Shown here: positions 42,855 to 51,824 of the stretch, piece by piece | Layout of the letters: each line of letters begins with the position of its first letter | How positions within the stretch are numbered: the first letter of the stretch is position 1 | Assembly: GCA_913019905.1 (NCBI GenBank) | Contig: CAJVZD010000030.1 | Coordinates: 1 to 53,986 of the forward strand | Length of the DNA stretch: 53,986 nucleotides | Source of the DNA: an uncultured Cellvibrionales bacterium | Lineage (GTDB): Bacteria > Pseudomonadota > Gammaproteobacteria > Pseudomonadales > Dasaniaceae | Direction: 5' to 3' | Notes under the pieces: generated by a model | Told to the model about the DNA's origin: nothing | Database searches by the model: none | What the model saw: the letters and a program-made list of their open reading frames with translations, nothing else | Translations under genes and position numbers: made by a program

Positions 42855-42882
42855 CCCCGCCTTTTTGTGTGGGGTTTTTTTT
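42855..42882 (+). terminator. intrinsic terminator between the TonB receptor and SapC genes
   Basis: CCCCGC-CTTTTTGT-GTGGGG forms a six-pair stem with one G-T, followed by eight T residues. It separates receptor transcription from the downstream block, at least in part. Confidence 0.8.
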
Positions 42883-42984
42883 ATTTGTAATTTTTGTATC
42901 TTTTAGAGATGCTTTTATGGTTAAGTCGGTTTAGTTTTTAAGGCCAACCCGACGGCAATGATAGTACGATCGCTGGATGATAAT

Positions 42985-43719
42985 ATGACGAGTAAAGCAG
43001 TCCTTCTTAACAATGTAGAACATAAAGATTTAAAAATCGATACTCGCCATTGCGCCAGCTACGGTGATAGTGTCAATCTCAGCTTGGTTTTCTCAGCAGA
43101 ATTCGACGACTTACACAAAGAATATCCGATTCTGTTTCATAAAGACCCGGAAACCAATGCTTTTAGCGCACATGTCATTTTGGGCTTTGACAAAGATGAA
43201 AACCTGTTTCTTGGTGATGATGGCTGGTCGGGTAATTATGTACCCGCGGTACTGGCCCGAGGACCGTTCCTGATCGGTTTTCAGAGCCAGGAAGTTGACG
43301 GTAAAATGCAGAAAGAACCGGTTATTCATATCAATATGGACAATCCCAGGGTCGGTGTTGATGACGGCCAAGCGGTTTTTCTCCCCATGGGTGGCGATAC
43401 CCCTTATCTGGAGAAAATAATGCGAACCCTACAGGTGATCCATAAAGGTGCAGCTTTTGACAAGACGCTCTTTTCAAGCCTGGAATCGATGAACTTGCTG
43501 GAACCGGTCTCGATAGAAGTGACTTTAAGCAACATCGATAAAATTAACTTTCACAATTATTACACCATCAACCGAGAAAAGTTGGCCCAGCTGGATGGAG
43601 AAAACCTGCAAAAATTAAATAAGTCGGGTGTCCTAAACCTGGCAATTTTTGCCCTGTCTTCTTTGGGTAACTTTAACAAATTGATTGAGCTGAAAAATAT
43701 GAAATCGGCGATCGCTTAA
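42985..43719 (+). CDS. SapC-family protein
   Basis: This 244-residue protein belongs to the SapC family, named after a Campylobacter S-layer locus protein but in practice mostly found beside TonB receptors and tryptophan-halogenase genes. Landmarks are AVLLNNVEHKDLKIDTRHCA, YPILFHKDPETNAFSAHVIL, LFLGDDGWSGNYVPAVLARG and PFLIGFQ. ATG 42985 fits the usual N-terminus better than 42958. There is no signal peptide, so it should be cytosolic. Its biochemical function is unknown. It heads a run of four tightly spaced genes. Confidence 0.9.
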   Translation: MTSKAVLLNNVEHKDLKIDTRHCASYGDSVNLSLVFSAEFDDLHKEYPILFHKDPETNAFSAHVILGFDKDENLFLGDDGWSGNYVPAVLARGPFLIGFQSQEVDGKMQKEPVIHINMDNPRVGVDDGQAVFLPMGGDTPYLEKIMRTLQVIHKGAAFDKTLFSSLESMNLLEPVSIEVTLSNIDKINFHNYYTINREKLAQLDGENLQKLNKSGVLNLAIFALSSLGNFNKLIELKNMKSAIA

Positions 43720-43746
43720 TGATTGTTTTGGGCTGATACTGCGCTT

Positions 43747-44778
43747 ATGGCCGAGATAGCAAATACAGTCCGTGTTCTAGAAGGTGTGGTTCCGAATCAG
43801 ATACCTTTCGATGAACTTCTGGAGGCAAATGAACCGGTTATTTTGAGGGGATTGGTTTCAAACTGGGAGCTCGTTAAAGCAGGCAAAGCATCACCGGAAA
43901 AAGCCATGGAGTTGTTGAAATGTCACTCCAGTGGTCGGCCAGTTGGTGTGTATATTGCGCCTTCGGATACCCAAGCTCGTTATTCTTATAACGACGAATG
44001 CACCGGTTTCAATTATGAACACAAGACCATCGAACTCGGTGCAATACTCGCACAGATTCGTGCCAATCAAGACGACCCTGAACACGCCTATTATTATATG
44101 AATTCCCTGACCCTGGATGAGAATTTTCCGGGGCTTCGCGAACAAAATGACCTGCTATTCAATCATCCGAATTTTGTTAATAACAAGCCCTTGGCGAAGG
44201 TCTGGCTAGGTACCGAGTCAATGGCCTCCGCGCACTATGATGTGCCGAGTAACCTCGCTTGTTGTGTGCTCGGTTCGCGCCGCTTCACGCTTTTTCCCCC
44301 TGAGCAGATCCACAATCTATACCCTGGCCCCATGGAGCCGACCCCAGGAGGGCAAGTTGTGACGATGGTGGATTTCAGAAATCCCGATTTTGAGCGCTTT
44401 CCTCGCGCTCGCCAGGCATTGGATGCGGCATTTATCGTGGATTTGGAACCGGGTGATGCGGTTTTCTATCCCAGTATGTGGTGGCACCAGGTAGAGGCCT
44501 TGGCGCCCTTTAACATCATGATTAATTACTGGTGGAGAACCGCGCCCGCCTTTATGGGTAACCCCATGGATATCGTAATGCACGGCATTTTGGGGTTAAG
44601 GGATCGCCCGGAGTCTGAGAAGAAAGCCTGGCGAGAGGTGTTTGATTATTACGTGTTCGGCTCAGCGGAAAAGCCGCGCGAGCACCTGCCTGAGGGTGCT
44701 CATGGGCCATTGGCTGATGTGGATGACAACCGGGCTAGACGTCTAAGAGCCCTTGTGAAAAACGGTCTAAACCGCTAG
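43747..44778 (+). CDS. cupin-like (JmjC/cupin_8) putative Fe(II)/2-oxoglutarate oxygenase
   Basis: This 343-residue protein has a double-stranded beta-helix of the cupin_8/JmjC type. The metal ligands appear intact: His163 and Asp165 in SAHYDVPSN and His247 in SMWWHQVE. The segment GSRRFTLFPPEQIHNLYPGP lies between them. Such proteins hydroxylate proteins or small molecules using 2-oxoglutarate. ATG 43747 is preferred to a TTG at 43723. It lies 27 bases after SapC and 39 before the first halogenase gene, an arrangement repeated in many TonB-receptor loci. The substrate is unknown. Confidence 0.88.
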   Translation: MAEIANTVRVLEGVVPNQIPFDELLEANEPVILRGLVSNWELVKAGKASPEKAMELLKCHSSGRPVGVYIAPSDTQARYSYNDECTGFNYEHKTIELGAILAQIRANQDDPEHAYYYMNSLTLDENFPGLREQNDLLFNHPNFVNNKPLAKVWLGTESMASAHYDVPSNLACCVLGSRRFTLFPPEQIHNLYPGPMEPTPGGQVVTMVDFRNPDFERFPRARQALDAAFIVDLEPGDAVFYPSMWWHQVEALAPFNIMINYWWRTAPAFMGNPMDIVMHGILGLRDRPESEKKAWREVFDYYVFGSAEKPREHLPEGAHGPLADVDDNRARRLRALVKNGLNR

Positions 44779-44817
44779 CAACGTAAATTAGGGCTTTGAG
44801 CCGGGAGATAAAAACAA

Positions 44818-46296
44818 ATGATGAAAGTAGTTATCGCAGGAGGCGGCACAGCTGGCTGGTTGACGGCATGCGGTCTCGCTACCCGACTGGGAGGCTTACT
44901 TGATATCACCTTGGTTGAGTCCGATGCTATCGGCACGATTGGCGTCGGTGAAGCCACGATTCCTCCGATGCGCAACTTCCACCAGATTATGAATATTGAC
45001 GAACAGGCATTTATGCGTGCGACTCAGGCGACGTTTAAGCTGGGTATTGTTTTCGAAAACTGGGGTAATATAGGCGACAGCTACATCCACTCGTTTGGGG
45101 AAATCGGACAGCGGTCGTGGATGGCTGAATTTCACGAATTCTGGTTGGAAGCCCGCTCTCAGGGATTTGGGGGCAGCCTGGAAGATTATTGTCTGGAACT
45201 CAAGGCGGCTAAAGCCGGAAAGTTTGCCACAAATGTGCAAAAAACCAAGCTGAACTATGCCTTTCATCTCGACGCAACCCGCTACGCGAAGTTTCTTCGC
45301 CAAATAAGTGAAGACGCTGGCGTTAGGCGCGTAGAAGGAAAAATCAGCGAGGTGAGAACGCACCCTGAGACGGGCGATATCAAAGCACTTTTACTAGAGG
45401 ACGGCCAACTCCTTGAAGGTGATTTGTTTATCGACTGCACCGGATTTAGAGCGCTCTTGATTGGCGACGCACTTAACGTAGGGTACGAGGACTGGAGTCA
45501 TTGGCTGACATCGGATAGTGCAATTGCCGTGCAAACCGAGGCGACTGAGCCGCCGCCTCCGTACACGAGATCGATAGCTCATGCGTCTGGCTGGCAGTGG
45601 CGTATTCCCCTGCAAAGCAGGGTTGGCAATGGGATCGTCTATAGTAGCCGGTTCCTGTCTGATGACGAGGCAAAACATACACTGACGAGTAATCTGACGG
45701 GAGAAATGCTCACCGAGCCGCGTCTGCTTAAGTTTGCTACAGGGCGCCGCTTACAGGCGTGGAGCAAAAACTGCATCTCTTTAGGCTTGTCCAGTGGCTT
45801 CCTTGAACCACTCGAATCCACGAGTATCCACATGGTAATGACGGGTATTTTTCGTCTGATCCGATTGTTTCCTTTCGGCCAGGATAGGGATTCATTGGCC
45901 CGCCGCTTCAATGATGAAACACGCGTGGAAATGGAATCGGTAAGAGACTTTATTATCCTGCATTACAAACAAACGAATCGTACGGATAGCGACTTTTGGA
46001 ATGCCTGTCGTACTATGGACATTCCAGACAGCCTTGCCCATCGGATCGAACTCTTTAAAAAGAATGCTTATGTCTGGTCGGACGACACCAACCTTTTTCG
46101 CATAGCCTCCTGGGTACAGGTGATGATGGGGCAGGGGTTAGAGCCGCTCGAGTACCACGGCGCTGGCAAACTCATGAGTACCCAAGCGCTTCAGCAGTCC
46201 TTGAGCGAGATAAAAAATTCCATTGATAAAACAGTACAGCAGCTGCCGACACATCAGGATTTTATAGAGCACTATTGCGCGATGCCGCCCGGGTAG
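44818..46296 (+). CDS. FAD-dependent tryptophan halogenase-family protein 1
   Basis: This 492-residue flavoprotein has the FAD motif GGGTAGW at 8-14, GVGEATIPP at 42-50, the catalytic-type Lys74 in FKLGIVFENW, and the full WxWxIP signature WQWRIP at 259-264 that blocks monooxygenation in true halogenases. SSGFLEPLESTSIHMV supplies the conserved Glu near the active site. It could halogenate indole, tryptophan or another aromatic with FADH2, chloride or bromide and oxygen; a partner flavin reductase is not in the window. Family members beside TonB receptors remain mostly uncharacterised. Confidence 0.93.
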   Translation: MMKVVIAGGGTAGWLTACGLATRLGGLLDITLVESDAIGTIGVGEATIPPMRNFHQIMNIDEQAFMRATQATFKLGIVFENWGNIGDSYIHSFGEIGQRSWMAEFHEFWLEARSQGFGGSLEDYCLELKAAKAGKFATNVQKTKLNYAFHLDATRYAKFLRQISEDAGVRRVEGKISEVRTHPETGDIKALLLEDGQLLEGDLFIDCTGFRALLIGDALNVGYEDWSHWLTSDSAIAVQTEATEPPPPYTRSIAHASGWQWRIPLQSRVGNGIVYSSRFLSDDEAKHTLTSNLTGEMLTEPRLLKFATGRRLQAWSKNCISLGLSSGFLEPLESTSIHMVMTGIFRLIRLFPFGQDRDSLARRFNDETRVEMESVRDFIILHYKQTNRTDSDFWNACRTMDIPDSLAHRIELFKKNAYVWSDDTNLFRIASWVQVMMGQGLEPLEYHGAGKLMSTQALQQSLSEIKNSIDKTVQQLPTHQDFIEHYCAMPPG

Positions 46297-46307
46297 GAAC
46301 ACGGATC

Positions 46308-47849
46308 ATGAATCAAACGATTGTTATTGTAGGTGGCGGTTCAGCGGGCTGGCTGACGGCGGGAATTATTGCGGCAAAACACAGCGCTCCCGTAGAGGGT
46401 GGCCCGGGTACGCGAGTAGTTCTATTGGAGTCACCGGACGTGGCCAACCTCGGGGTGGGAGAAGGTACCTGGCCCACGATGCGCGATACTTTGCGCCGAA
46501 TCGGCATTTCGGAAGTTGATTTTCTGCGCAGCTGCGATGCCAGCTTCAAACAAGGTTCCCAATTTATTGGCTGGCGCAAAGGCGAAGGTGAATCCTACTA
46601 TCACCCGTTTAGCGCGCCCGCGGGCTACCCGAATATTAATCTGGCGGCGCACTGGCAAGCGTCCCATACCGACATCAGTTTTGGTGACGCCGTCTCTTCA
46701 CAGGGGCGCGTATGTGATCGAGGGCTAGCGCCCAAACAACCGCAAACTCCCGAGTACGCTTTTAGCCTCAATTATGGCTATCACCTGAACGCGGGCAAGT
46801 TTGTGGAATTACTGCAACGCCACTGCGTGGACAAGTTGGGCGTAGAGCACCAGTTGGGGCACGTTGAGCAGATTATCGCGGCGGAAAACGGCGATATCGA
46901 GGCACTGCAATTGGCGTCCGGTGAAACGATTGGTGGCGATCTGTTTGTCGATTGCACCGGTTTCGCCGCTATCCTGATCGGTAAACATTACAACATTCCG
47001 TTCGTCTCGCAAGGAGATTATTTGTTTAACGATACCGCGCTGGCTGTGCAGGCAGAGTATGCGACGGAAGATGCCCCAATTGCTTCTCACACAAAAGCGA
47101 CAGCTCAGTCTGCTGGCTGGATCTGGGATATCGCATTGCCCAGTCGACGCGGTGTTGGCTACGTGTTTTCCAGTGCGCACACATCGACAGAAAAAGCCGA
47201 GAAAGCGCTGGCGGCATATATCAAGACCGACCCAAACCTTGCGGATGCACAGCCCAGCCCGCGCACAATTAAGTTTCAACCGGGTCACCGGGAGACTTTC
47301 TGGCACAAGAATTGTGTCGCAGTTGGCGTGTCTGCAGGTTTTGTCGAGCCGCTGGAGGCTAGCGCTCTGATACTGATTGAAAAATCTGCTGAATGGATCA
47401 GCGAGCAGCTGCCCCGTGATAGCGTCGCCATGGCTGTTGTCGCCAAGCGTTTCAACAAGATAACGAGTCAGCATTGGCGCGCTGTCATAGACTTTCTGAA
47501 ACTGCATTATGTCCTGTCCGCGCGCGCGGACTCTGACTACTGGCGCGACCACCGCGAAAGCGAAACCATCCCCGAGAGTCTGCAGGAATCACTGTCGCTG
47601 TGGCGCACCCAGATGCCATGGCTCCATGAGTCGAACTACCGAGTTGAGCTGTTTTCTTCTGTGAGCCTACAGTTTGTGCTGTACGGTATGGGTTTTGTCA
47701 CTGATATCAAGGACAGTCACTATCGCCATTGGGCGAGGGATGCAGATATTGCAAATCGGTTGATTCGTGAAAATAATGTACGAGCGGAAACTCTTATAGC
47801 CACCTTGCCGACAAACCGCGATTTACTTAACCGGGTGCACCGGAAGTAG
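46308..47849 (+). CDS. tryptophan halogenase-family protein 2, variant signature
   Basis: This 513-residue flavoprotein has VIVGGGSAGWLTAG at 6-19, GVGEGTWPTMRD at 49-60, and Lys81 in FKQGSQFIGW. The signature is WIWDIA at 271-276, with Ala in place of the Pro of WxWxIP. VSAGFVEPLEASALILI carries the conserved Glu. ATG 46308 lies 11 bases after the stop of halogenase 1, so the two are coupled. Divergence between the paralogues suggests different substrates, or a non-halogenating role for this one. Confidence 0.9.
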   Translation: MNQTIVIVGGGSAGWLTAGIIAAKHSAPVEGGPGTRVVLLESPDVANLGVGEGTWPTMRDTLRRIGISEVDFLRSCDASFKQGSQFIGWRKGEGESYYHPFSAPAGYPNINLAAHWQASHTDISFGDAVSSQGRVCDRGLAPKQPQTPEYAFSLNYGYHLNAGKFVELLQRHCVDKLGVEHQLGHVEQIIAAENGDIEALQLASGETIGGDLFVDCTGFAAILIGKHYNIPFVSQGDYLFNDTALAVQAEYATEDAPIASHTKATAQSAGWIWDIALPSRRGVGYVFSSAHTSTEKAEKALAAYIKTDPNLADAQPSPRTIKFQPGHRETFWHKNCVAVGVSAGFVEPLEASALILIEKSAEWISEQLPRDSVAMAVVAKRFNKITSQHWRAVIDFLKLHYVLSARADSDYWRDHRESETIPESLQESLSLWRTQMPWLHESNYRVELFSSVSLQFVLYGMGFVTDIKDSHYRHWARDADIANRLIRENNVRAETLIATLPTNRDLLNRVHRK

Positions 47850-47885
47850 CCACGACATCTCACTCTCAGCTCGACGGACGGTTTA

Positions 47886-48386
47886 TTGTCAGACTCAGAA
47901 TTCAATTTAAGTCAGTTAATACGTAATTTGGCATTGCAATCCTCCTATGTTGGTAAGCGGCTTATAGTCGCGCTACTTTCAGCTGCACTATTTTCGGGAT
48001 GTGCAATTCACCAGCCACAAGATCGGTTGGATTCGATCGTCATAGAGGTGACGGGTGATGAATTTAACTGGTACTTTCGCTATCCCGGTTTCGACGGCGT
48101 ACTGGGTACTGGTGACGACCAGTACTCGGTTCAAAATGTATTTCTCCCCGACAATTCCAAAGTTAATCTGAAATTAAAAAGTAATGATTACGTATATTCT
48201 TTTGCATTACCTGAACTTGGACTGGAAGAAATTGCCGTGCCTGGACTCAGCTTTGAGTTGCTGTTCACTACAGGCGATGAACAAACTTTGCAGCTACTAG
48301 GAGACCAGTTCTGTGGTTTCGCACATGAGACTCTTATCGGAAAAGTCTATGTTCGCGATCAGGATGACGCCTATTACGGTTGGTAA
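47886..48386 (+). CDS. lipoprotein resembling cytochrome oxidase subunit II with a degenerate CuA site
   Basis: This 166-residue protein has a hydrophobic signal with lipobox LFSGC near residue 39, then a cupredoxin domain like the periplasmic part of COX2 (DEFNWYFRYPGFDGVLGTGD, FALPELGLEEIAVPGLSFEL, DQFCGFAHETLIGKVYV). Compared with CuA proteins, the first His is Tyr (YVYSF), the first Cys is Gly and the Glu is Gln (LGDQFC), and the Met is Leu (HETL). Only one Cys and one His remain, so a CuA centre cannot form. The two N-terminal COX2 helices are missing. The start is a TTG 36 bases after halogenase 2. A role in electron transfer is doubtful; a redox-silent binding domain is possible. Confidence 0.78.
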   Translation: MSDSEFNLSQLIRNLALQSSYVGKRLIVALLSAALFSGCAIHQPQDRLDSIVIEVTGDEFNWYFRYPGFDGVLGTGDDQYSVQNVFLPDNSKVNLKLKSNDYVYSFALPELGLEEIAVPGLSFELLFTTGDEQTLQLLGDQFCGFAHETLIGKVYVRDQDDAYYGW

Positions 48387-48549
48387 AACTATTTTTGACT
48401 AGCCGCATCGCTTCGACATCACTGTAACCCGGCCCCGAATATGTTGCAGTGATTTAGATGGATCCACCAGCTGAAGATTTATAATCGTAAGGTGTGTAGT
48501 GACAAATAGAATTAGAAATGTCTTTAAACTCTGTATACAGGTAAAAACA

Positions 48550-51078
48550 ATGCGTTCCTCAAGGAAATATTCCCTCTCCGTTTATTCACTAATTCTGTTC
48601 TTCTGTATAGCGGTGACAGATGGCGAAAAAAGCTACGCCCAGAAACAATCGGCGAGTGTAAAAACTGCGAATGCCTGGAGCGAAACAGGTTCCAATCTTC
48701 CTGAGCAAAAAGAATCCGTGAGAATTCTGACGCGCCTGCCACCTTTTTCATTAACAGACCAGCGCGGAGAAGAGCTTACATCACAAGATCTTTATGGACA
48801 CGTCTGGGTGGCAAACTTTATATTTACGCGATGTAAAGCTAGCTGCCCGGTACAAACCTCGTTAATGAACGAATTGCAAATGGACCTAAAAGAATCCGGA
48901 AATTGGAAGCACACACGTATCGTTAGTATCAGTGTTGACCCTGAGTACGACACGCCTGAAGTCATGTCCAAATATATTAAAGATCGAAACTTGGAGACAT
49001 CACAATGGCATTTTCTCACCGGGACCAGAGATGCGATCTGGAGTCTAAGCAAAGACGGATTCAAACTACCGGTAGCTGACTACCCCCAAGATACTGATAT
49101 GCCGATATTACACAGCCAAATGAGTGTATTGGTCGACTGGGAAGGCCGGATTAGGGGTTATTACAATCATCTCGACGAAGAAAGCGTAATGAATTTGAAA
49201 CGGGATCTCTCCATGGTCACCTTAGAACGAATTATTCAGCCTCCGGATACAGCAAACCCGGACTGGGTGGAAAGTCGTATGCAAAAGCAGCTCGAATCAG
49301 CGACGGGTTTCGAAGTATTCCATGACTTTAAATTTAGTGATGAGACTGCCAACAGTGGAATTACTTTCCGTCACAAATTGGTTGATGATGCGGCGTCGCA
49401 GTACAAAGCGGTACATTATGACCATGGCAACGCAGTCGCTGTCGCCGACGTTGATCTTGATGGTTTCTACGACATTTATTTTACAACCCAAAATGGCAGC
49501 AATGAACTGTGGCGTAATCTGGGTAACGGAAAGTTTGAAGACATTACTGACACGGCCGGCTTGAACATTAATGATCGAATTGGCGTTGGTGCCTCTTTCG
49601 CCGATATTGACAACGACGGTGACCCGGATTTGTATATTACCAATGTTCGGGCCGGCAACCTGTTGTTTGAAAACGACGGCGAAGGTCATTTTAAGAATAT
49701 TTCCAAACGATCCGGAACTGAGGTTAAAGCGCATTCCTCCGGCGCCACCTTTTTCGATTATGATCGCGATGGCTTGTTAGACCTCTATGTTTCTAACGTG
49801 GGTGTCTACACCACTGAAACATTAAACAATGTGTCGGTTTATACGGACCGGGGGCAGGTCGTTACCGACCAAAAATACTACGTTGGCTTTAAAGATGCCT
49901 TTGCTGGCCACTTAAAAGAAGAGCGAACAGAACACGGTGTTTTGTTTCGAAACAAGGGGGAAAACCGTTTTGAAGATGTCACAAAAAAAGTAAACCTGAT
50001 CGATGCGAGCTGGAGTGGCGACGCCGAGGTGATCGATGGAAATGATGACGGCTGGCCAGATCTGTATGTGATCAACATGCAGGGCAATGACGAGTACTAC
50101 GAAAACGTTGAAGGGAAAAAGTTCGTTCGGAAAAGCCGAGAAATCTTTCCCAAAACACCCTGGGGGTCCATGGGAGTTACATCGTTTGACTACGATAACG
50201 ATGGCGACATGGACATCTATGTCACAGACATGCACTCCGACATGGCTGAAAATTTCCCAGTCGCCAAAGAGAAAATGAAAATGGAAAAACACTATCCGGA
50301 AAGCTTTTTGCAGACTGACGGCAATAGTATTTTTGGCAATGGGTTTTACCGCAACGAGGGGGACGGTAAATATTCAGAAATTTCAGATGAAATTGGTGCT
50401 GAAAACTACTGGCCCTGGGGGTTGAGTGCTGGGGACTTAAATTCTGATGGCTACGAAGATGTGTTTATCGCATCCAGTATGAACTACCCATTCCGTTATG
50501 CTGTGAATTCTCTACTACTGAACAACAAGGGGCGTGGATTTCTTGACAGTGAATATGTGCTCGGCGTTGAACCAAGAAAAAATGGAATCACCGCTGCACC
50601 ATGGTTTGAAATAAATTGTTCCGGTAGAGACGCTGGCGGGAAATTGTGCGGGGAAACGAAGGGGCGCAGAGTTATTTGGGGCGCACTAGGATCTCGGTCA
50701 TCAGCTATCTTTGACCTAGACCAGGACGGCGACCAAGATATCGTGACTCTTGAATTCAACCAGCCCCCGTTGGTCCTCATCAGTAATTTGAGCACCGAGA
50801 AGAAACTCAATTACCTCAATGTAAAACTCAGCGGCAAGAGTTCCAATCGAGGGGGCATTGGATCCAAGATTAAGGTTTTTGCGGGAGAAGATGTCTACAC
50901 GAAGATGAACCATGGTAAATCTGGTTATCTATCGCAAAGCTTGTATCCGGTTTATTTTGGTCTTGGAAGTAACAGGAAAATCGACAAGATTGAGGTGACC
51001 TGGCCGTCGGGGAAAACCCAGCTAATTGATCGTGGAATCGCACTGAATCAGCTGCTCGAGATCATGGAATCAGAATGA
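48550..51078 (+). CDS. SCO-family thioredoxin-fold domain fused to FG-GAP/VCBS repeats and UnbV/ASPIC domain
   Basis: This 842-residue exported protein has a signal peptide (YSLILFFCIAVTDGEKSYAQ) when ATG 48550 is used; a GTG at 48499 adds an unlikely extension. Residues about 60-215 are a SCO1/SenC domain with FTRCKASCP (Cys95, Cys99) and His188 in LHSQMSVLVD, the full copper-binding triad. Residues about 260-720 hold about seven calcium-type FG-GAP repeats (ADVDLDGFYDIYF, ADIDNDGDPDLYI, DYDRDGLLDLYV, DYDNDGDMDIYV, DLNSDGYEDVFI, DLDQDGDQDIV). The C-terminus is UnbV/ASPIC-like (RGGIGSKIKVFAGEDVYTKM, KIEVTWPSGKTQLIDRG). SCO proteins deliver copper to CuA; here the partner candidate at 47886 lacks that site. 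Confidence 0.9.
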   Translation: MRSSRKYSLSVYSLILFFCIAVTDGEKSYAQKQSASVKTANAWSETGSNLPEQKESVRILTRLPPFSLTDQRGEELTSQDLYGHVWVANFIFTRCKASCPVQTSLMNELQMDLKESGNWKHTRIVSISVDPEYDTPEVMSKYIKDRNLETSQWHFLTGTRDAIWSLSKDGFKLPVADYPQDTDMPILHSQMSVLVDWEGRIRGYYNHLDEESVMNLKRDLSMVTLERIIQPPDTANPDWVESRMQKQLESATGFEVFHDFKFSDETANSGITFRHKLVDDAASQYKAVHYDHGNAVAVADVDLDGFYDIYFTTQNGSNELWRNLGNGKFEDITDTAGLNINDRIGVGASFADIDNDGDPDLYITNVRAGNLLFENDGEGHFKNISKRSGTEVKAHSSGATFFDYDRDGLLDLYVSNVGVYTTETLNNVSVYTDRGQVVTDQKYYVGFKDAFAGHLKEERTEHGVLFRNKGENRFEDVTKKVNLIDASWSGDAEVIDGNDDGWPDLYVINMQGNDEYYENVEGKKFVRKSREIFPKTPWGSMGVTSFDYDNDGDMDIYVTDMHSDMAENFPVAKEKMKMEKHYPESFLQTDGNSIFGNGFYRNEGDGKYSEISDEIGAENYWPWGLSAGDLNSDGYEDVFIASSMNYPFRYAVNSLLLNNKGRGFLDSEYVLGVEPRKNGITAAPWFEINCSGRDAGGKLCGETKGRRVIWGALGSRSSAIFDLDQDGDQDIVTLEFNQPPLVLISNLSTEKKLNYLNVKLSGKSSNRGGIGSKIKVFAGEDVYTKMNHGKSGYLSQSLYPVYFGLGSNRKIDKIEVTWPSGKTQLIDRGIALNQLLEIMESE

Positions 51079-51824
51079 CCAAGTGCACGGAAATTATCTA
51101 GTGTAAGGTGCCGGGCTCTATGAAGGGGGAGATTAACTTCAAGCAGAGACATTAAATTGGATGCCCAGCGTGCGGATCTCTGCTTGGTTTTGGTTGCGTG
51201 AGGACATTGTCAACTTGACGACCACTTCCAAATATATGTGATAATCCAAACATGAAAAATAACAAAATGTACGCGGCTTATCGCTATCCAGCCGAAATCA
51301 TCAGTCACACGGTTTGGCTATATTTCAGGTTCACGCTGAGTTTCCGCCGGTGTGCAGGACCATTCATTGAAGAGTTAATGGCAGCTAGAGGAATAGACGT
51401 GGCTATTAAACTATCCGCCAATGGTGCCAGAAGTTTGGACAAAAATATTCTGTCCCTGGCGAATTGTTAATTTTCCGATAATATCAGACAGTTGGCCCTT
51501 GCTGCTTTCATCAGTCATTACTACCCTCGGTAGGCATGAAAGATGTTCTTTACCTGCTGTTTCGCCTGCTCACCACCCTGGTTAAGCTGATTAGACCCGG
51601 TGGTAGCGGCGTGAATTGCGAATTCGCCATGGACAGGTAAAGCCATGGTGCTATGCTGCGATGAAGAACACTGGTTAGCGCTGATGTAAAAACTCGCCCC
51701 GGAGACGCCAATACCCAATGGTTTTTCTGAAGAAGAAATGATATTAAGAGTATCAGTAAGCAGACTACTGCCAGTTGCTTAACGGTGCCTATTTGCTTTA
51801 AGTTGCTATTCAGCCATCCTCACG
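51079..51824. other. gene-poor region with IS6 remnant and a short decayed frame
   Basis: Besides the IS6 remnant, a leftward open stretch at 51521-51778 (LGIGVSGASFYISANQCSSS in its middle, ending NIFHAYRG) has only a TTG start candidate at 51718. It looks like the tail of a lost gene. No other gene is seen. Confidence 0.4.
51209..51460 (+). pseudogene. decayed IS6-family transposase, N-terminal part, copy B
   Basis: From ATG 51252 the frame reads YRYPAEIISHTVWLYFRFTL, then departs from the family after FR. IEELMAARGIDV and, in another frame, TIRQWCQKFGQKYS follow. The pattern and the 43 bases upstream match copy A at 14119-14353. The short open frame that survives to 51470 is not a functional transposase. 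Confidence 0.85.

Noticed and set aside
46809..47552. Leftward 247-residue frame
   Set aside because: It is antisense to halogenase 2, whose motifs and codon pattern clearly identify the coding strand.
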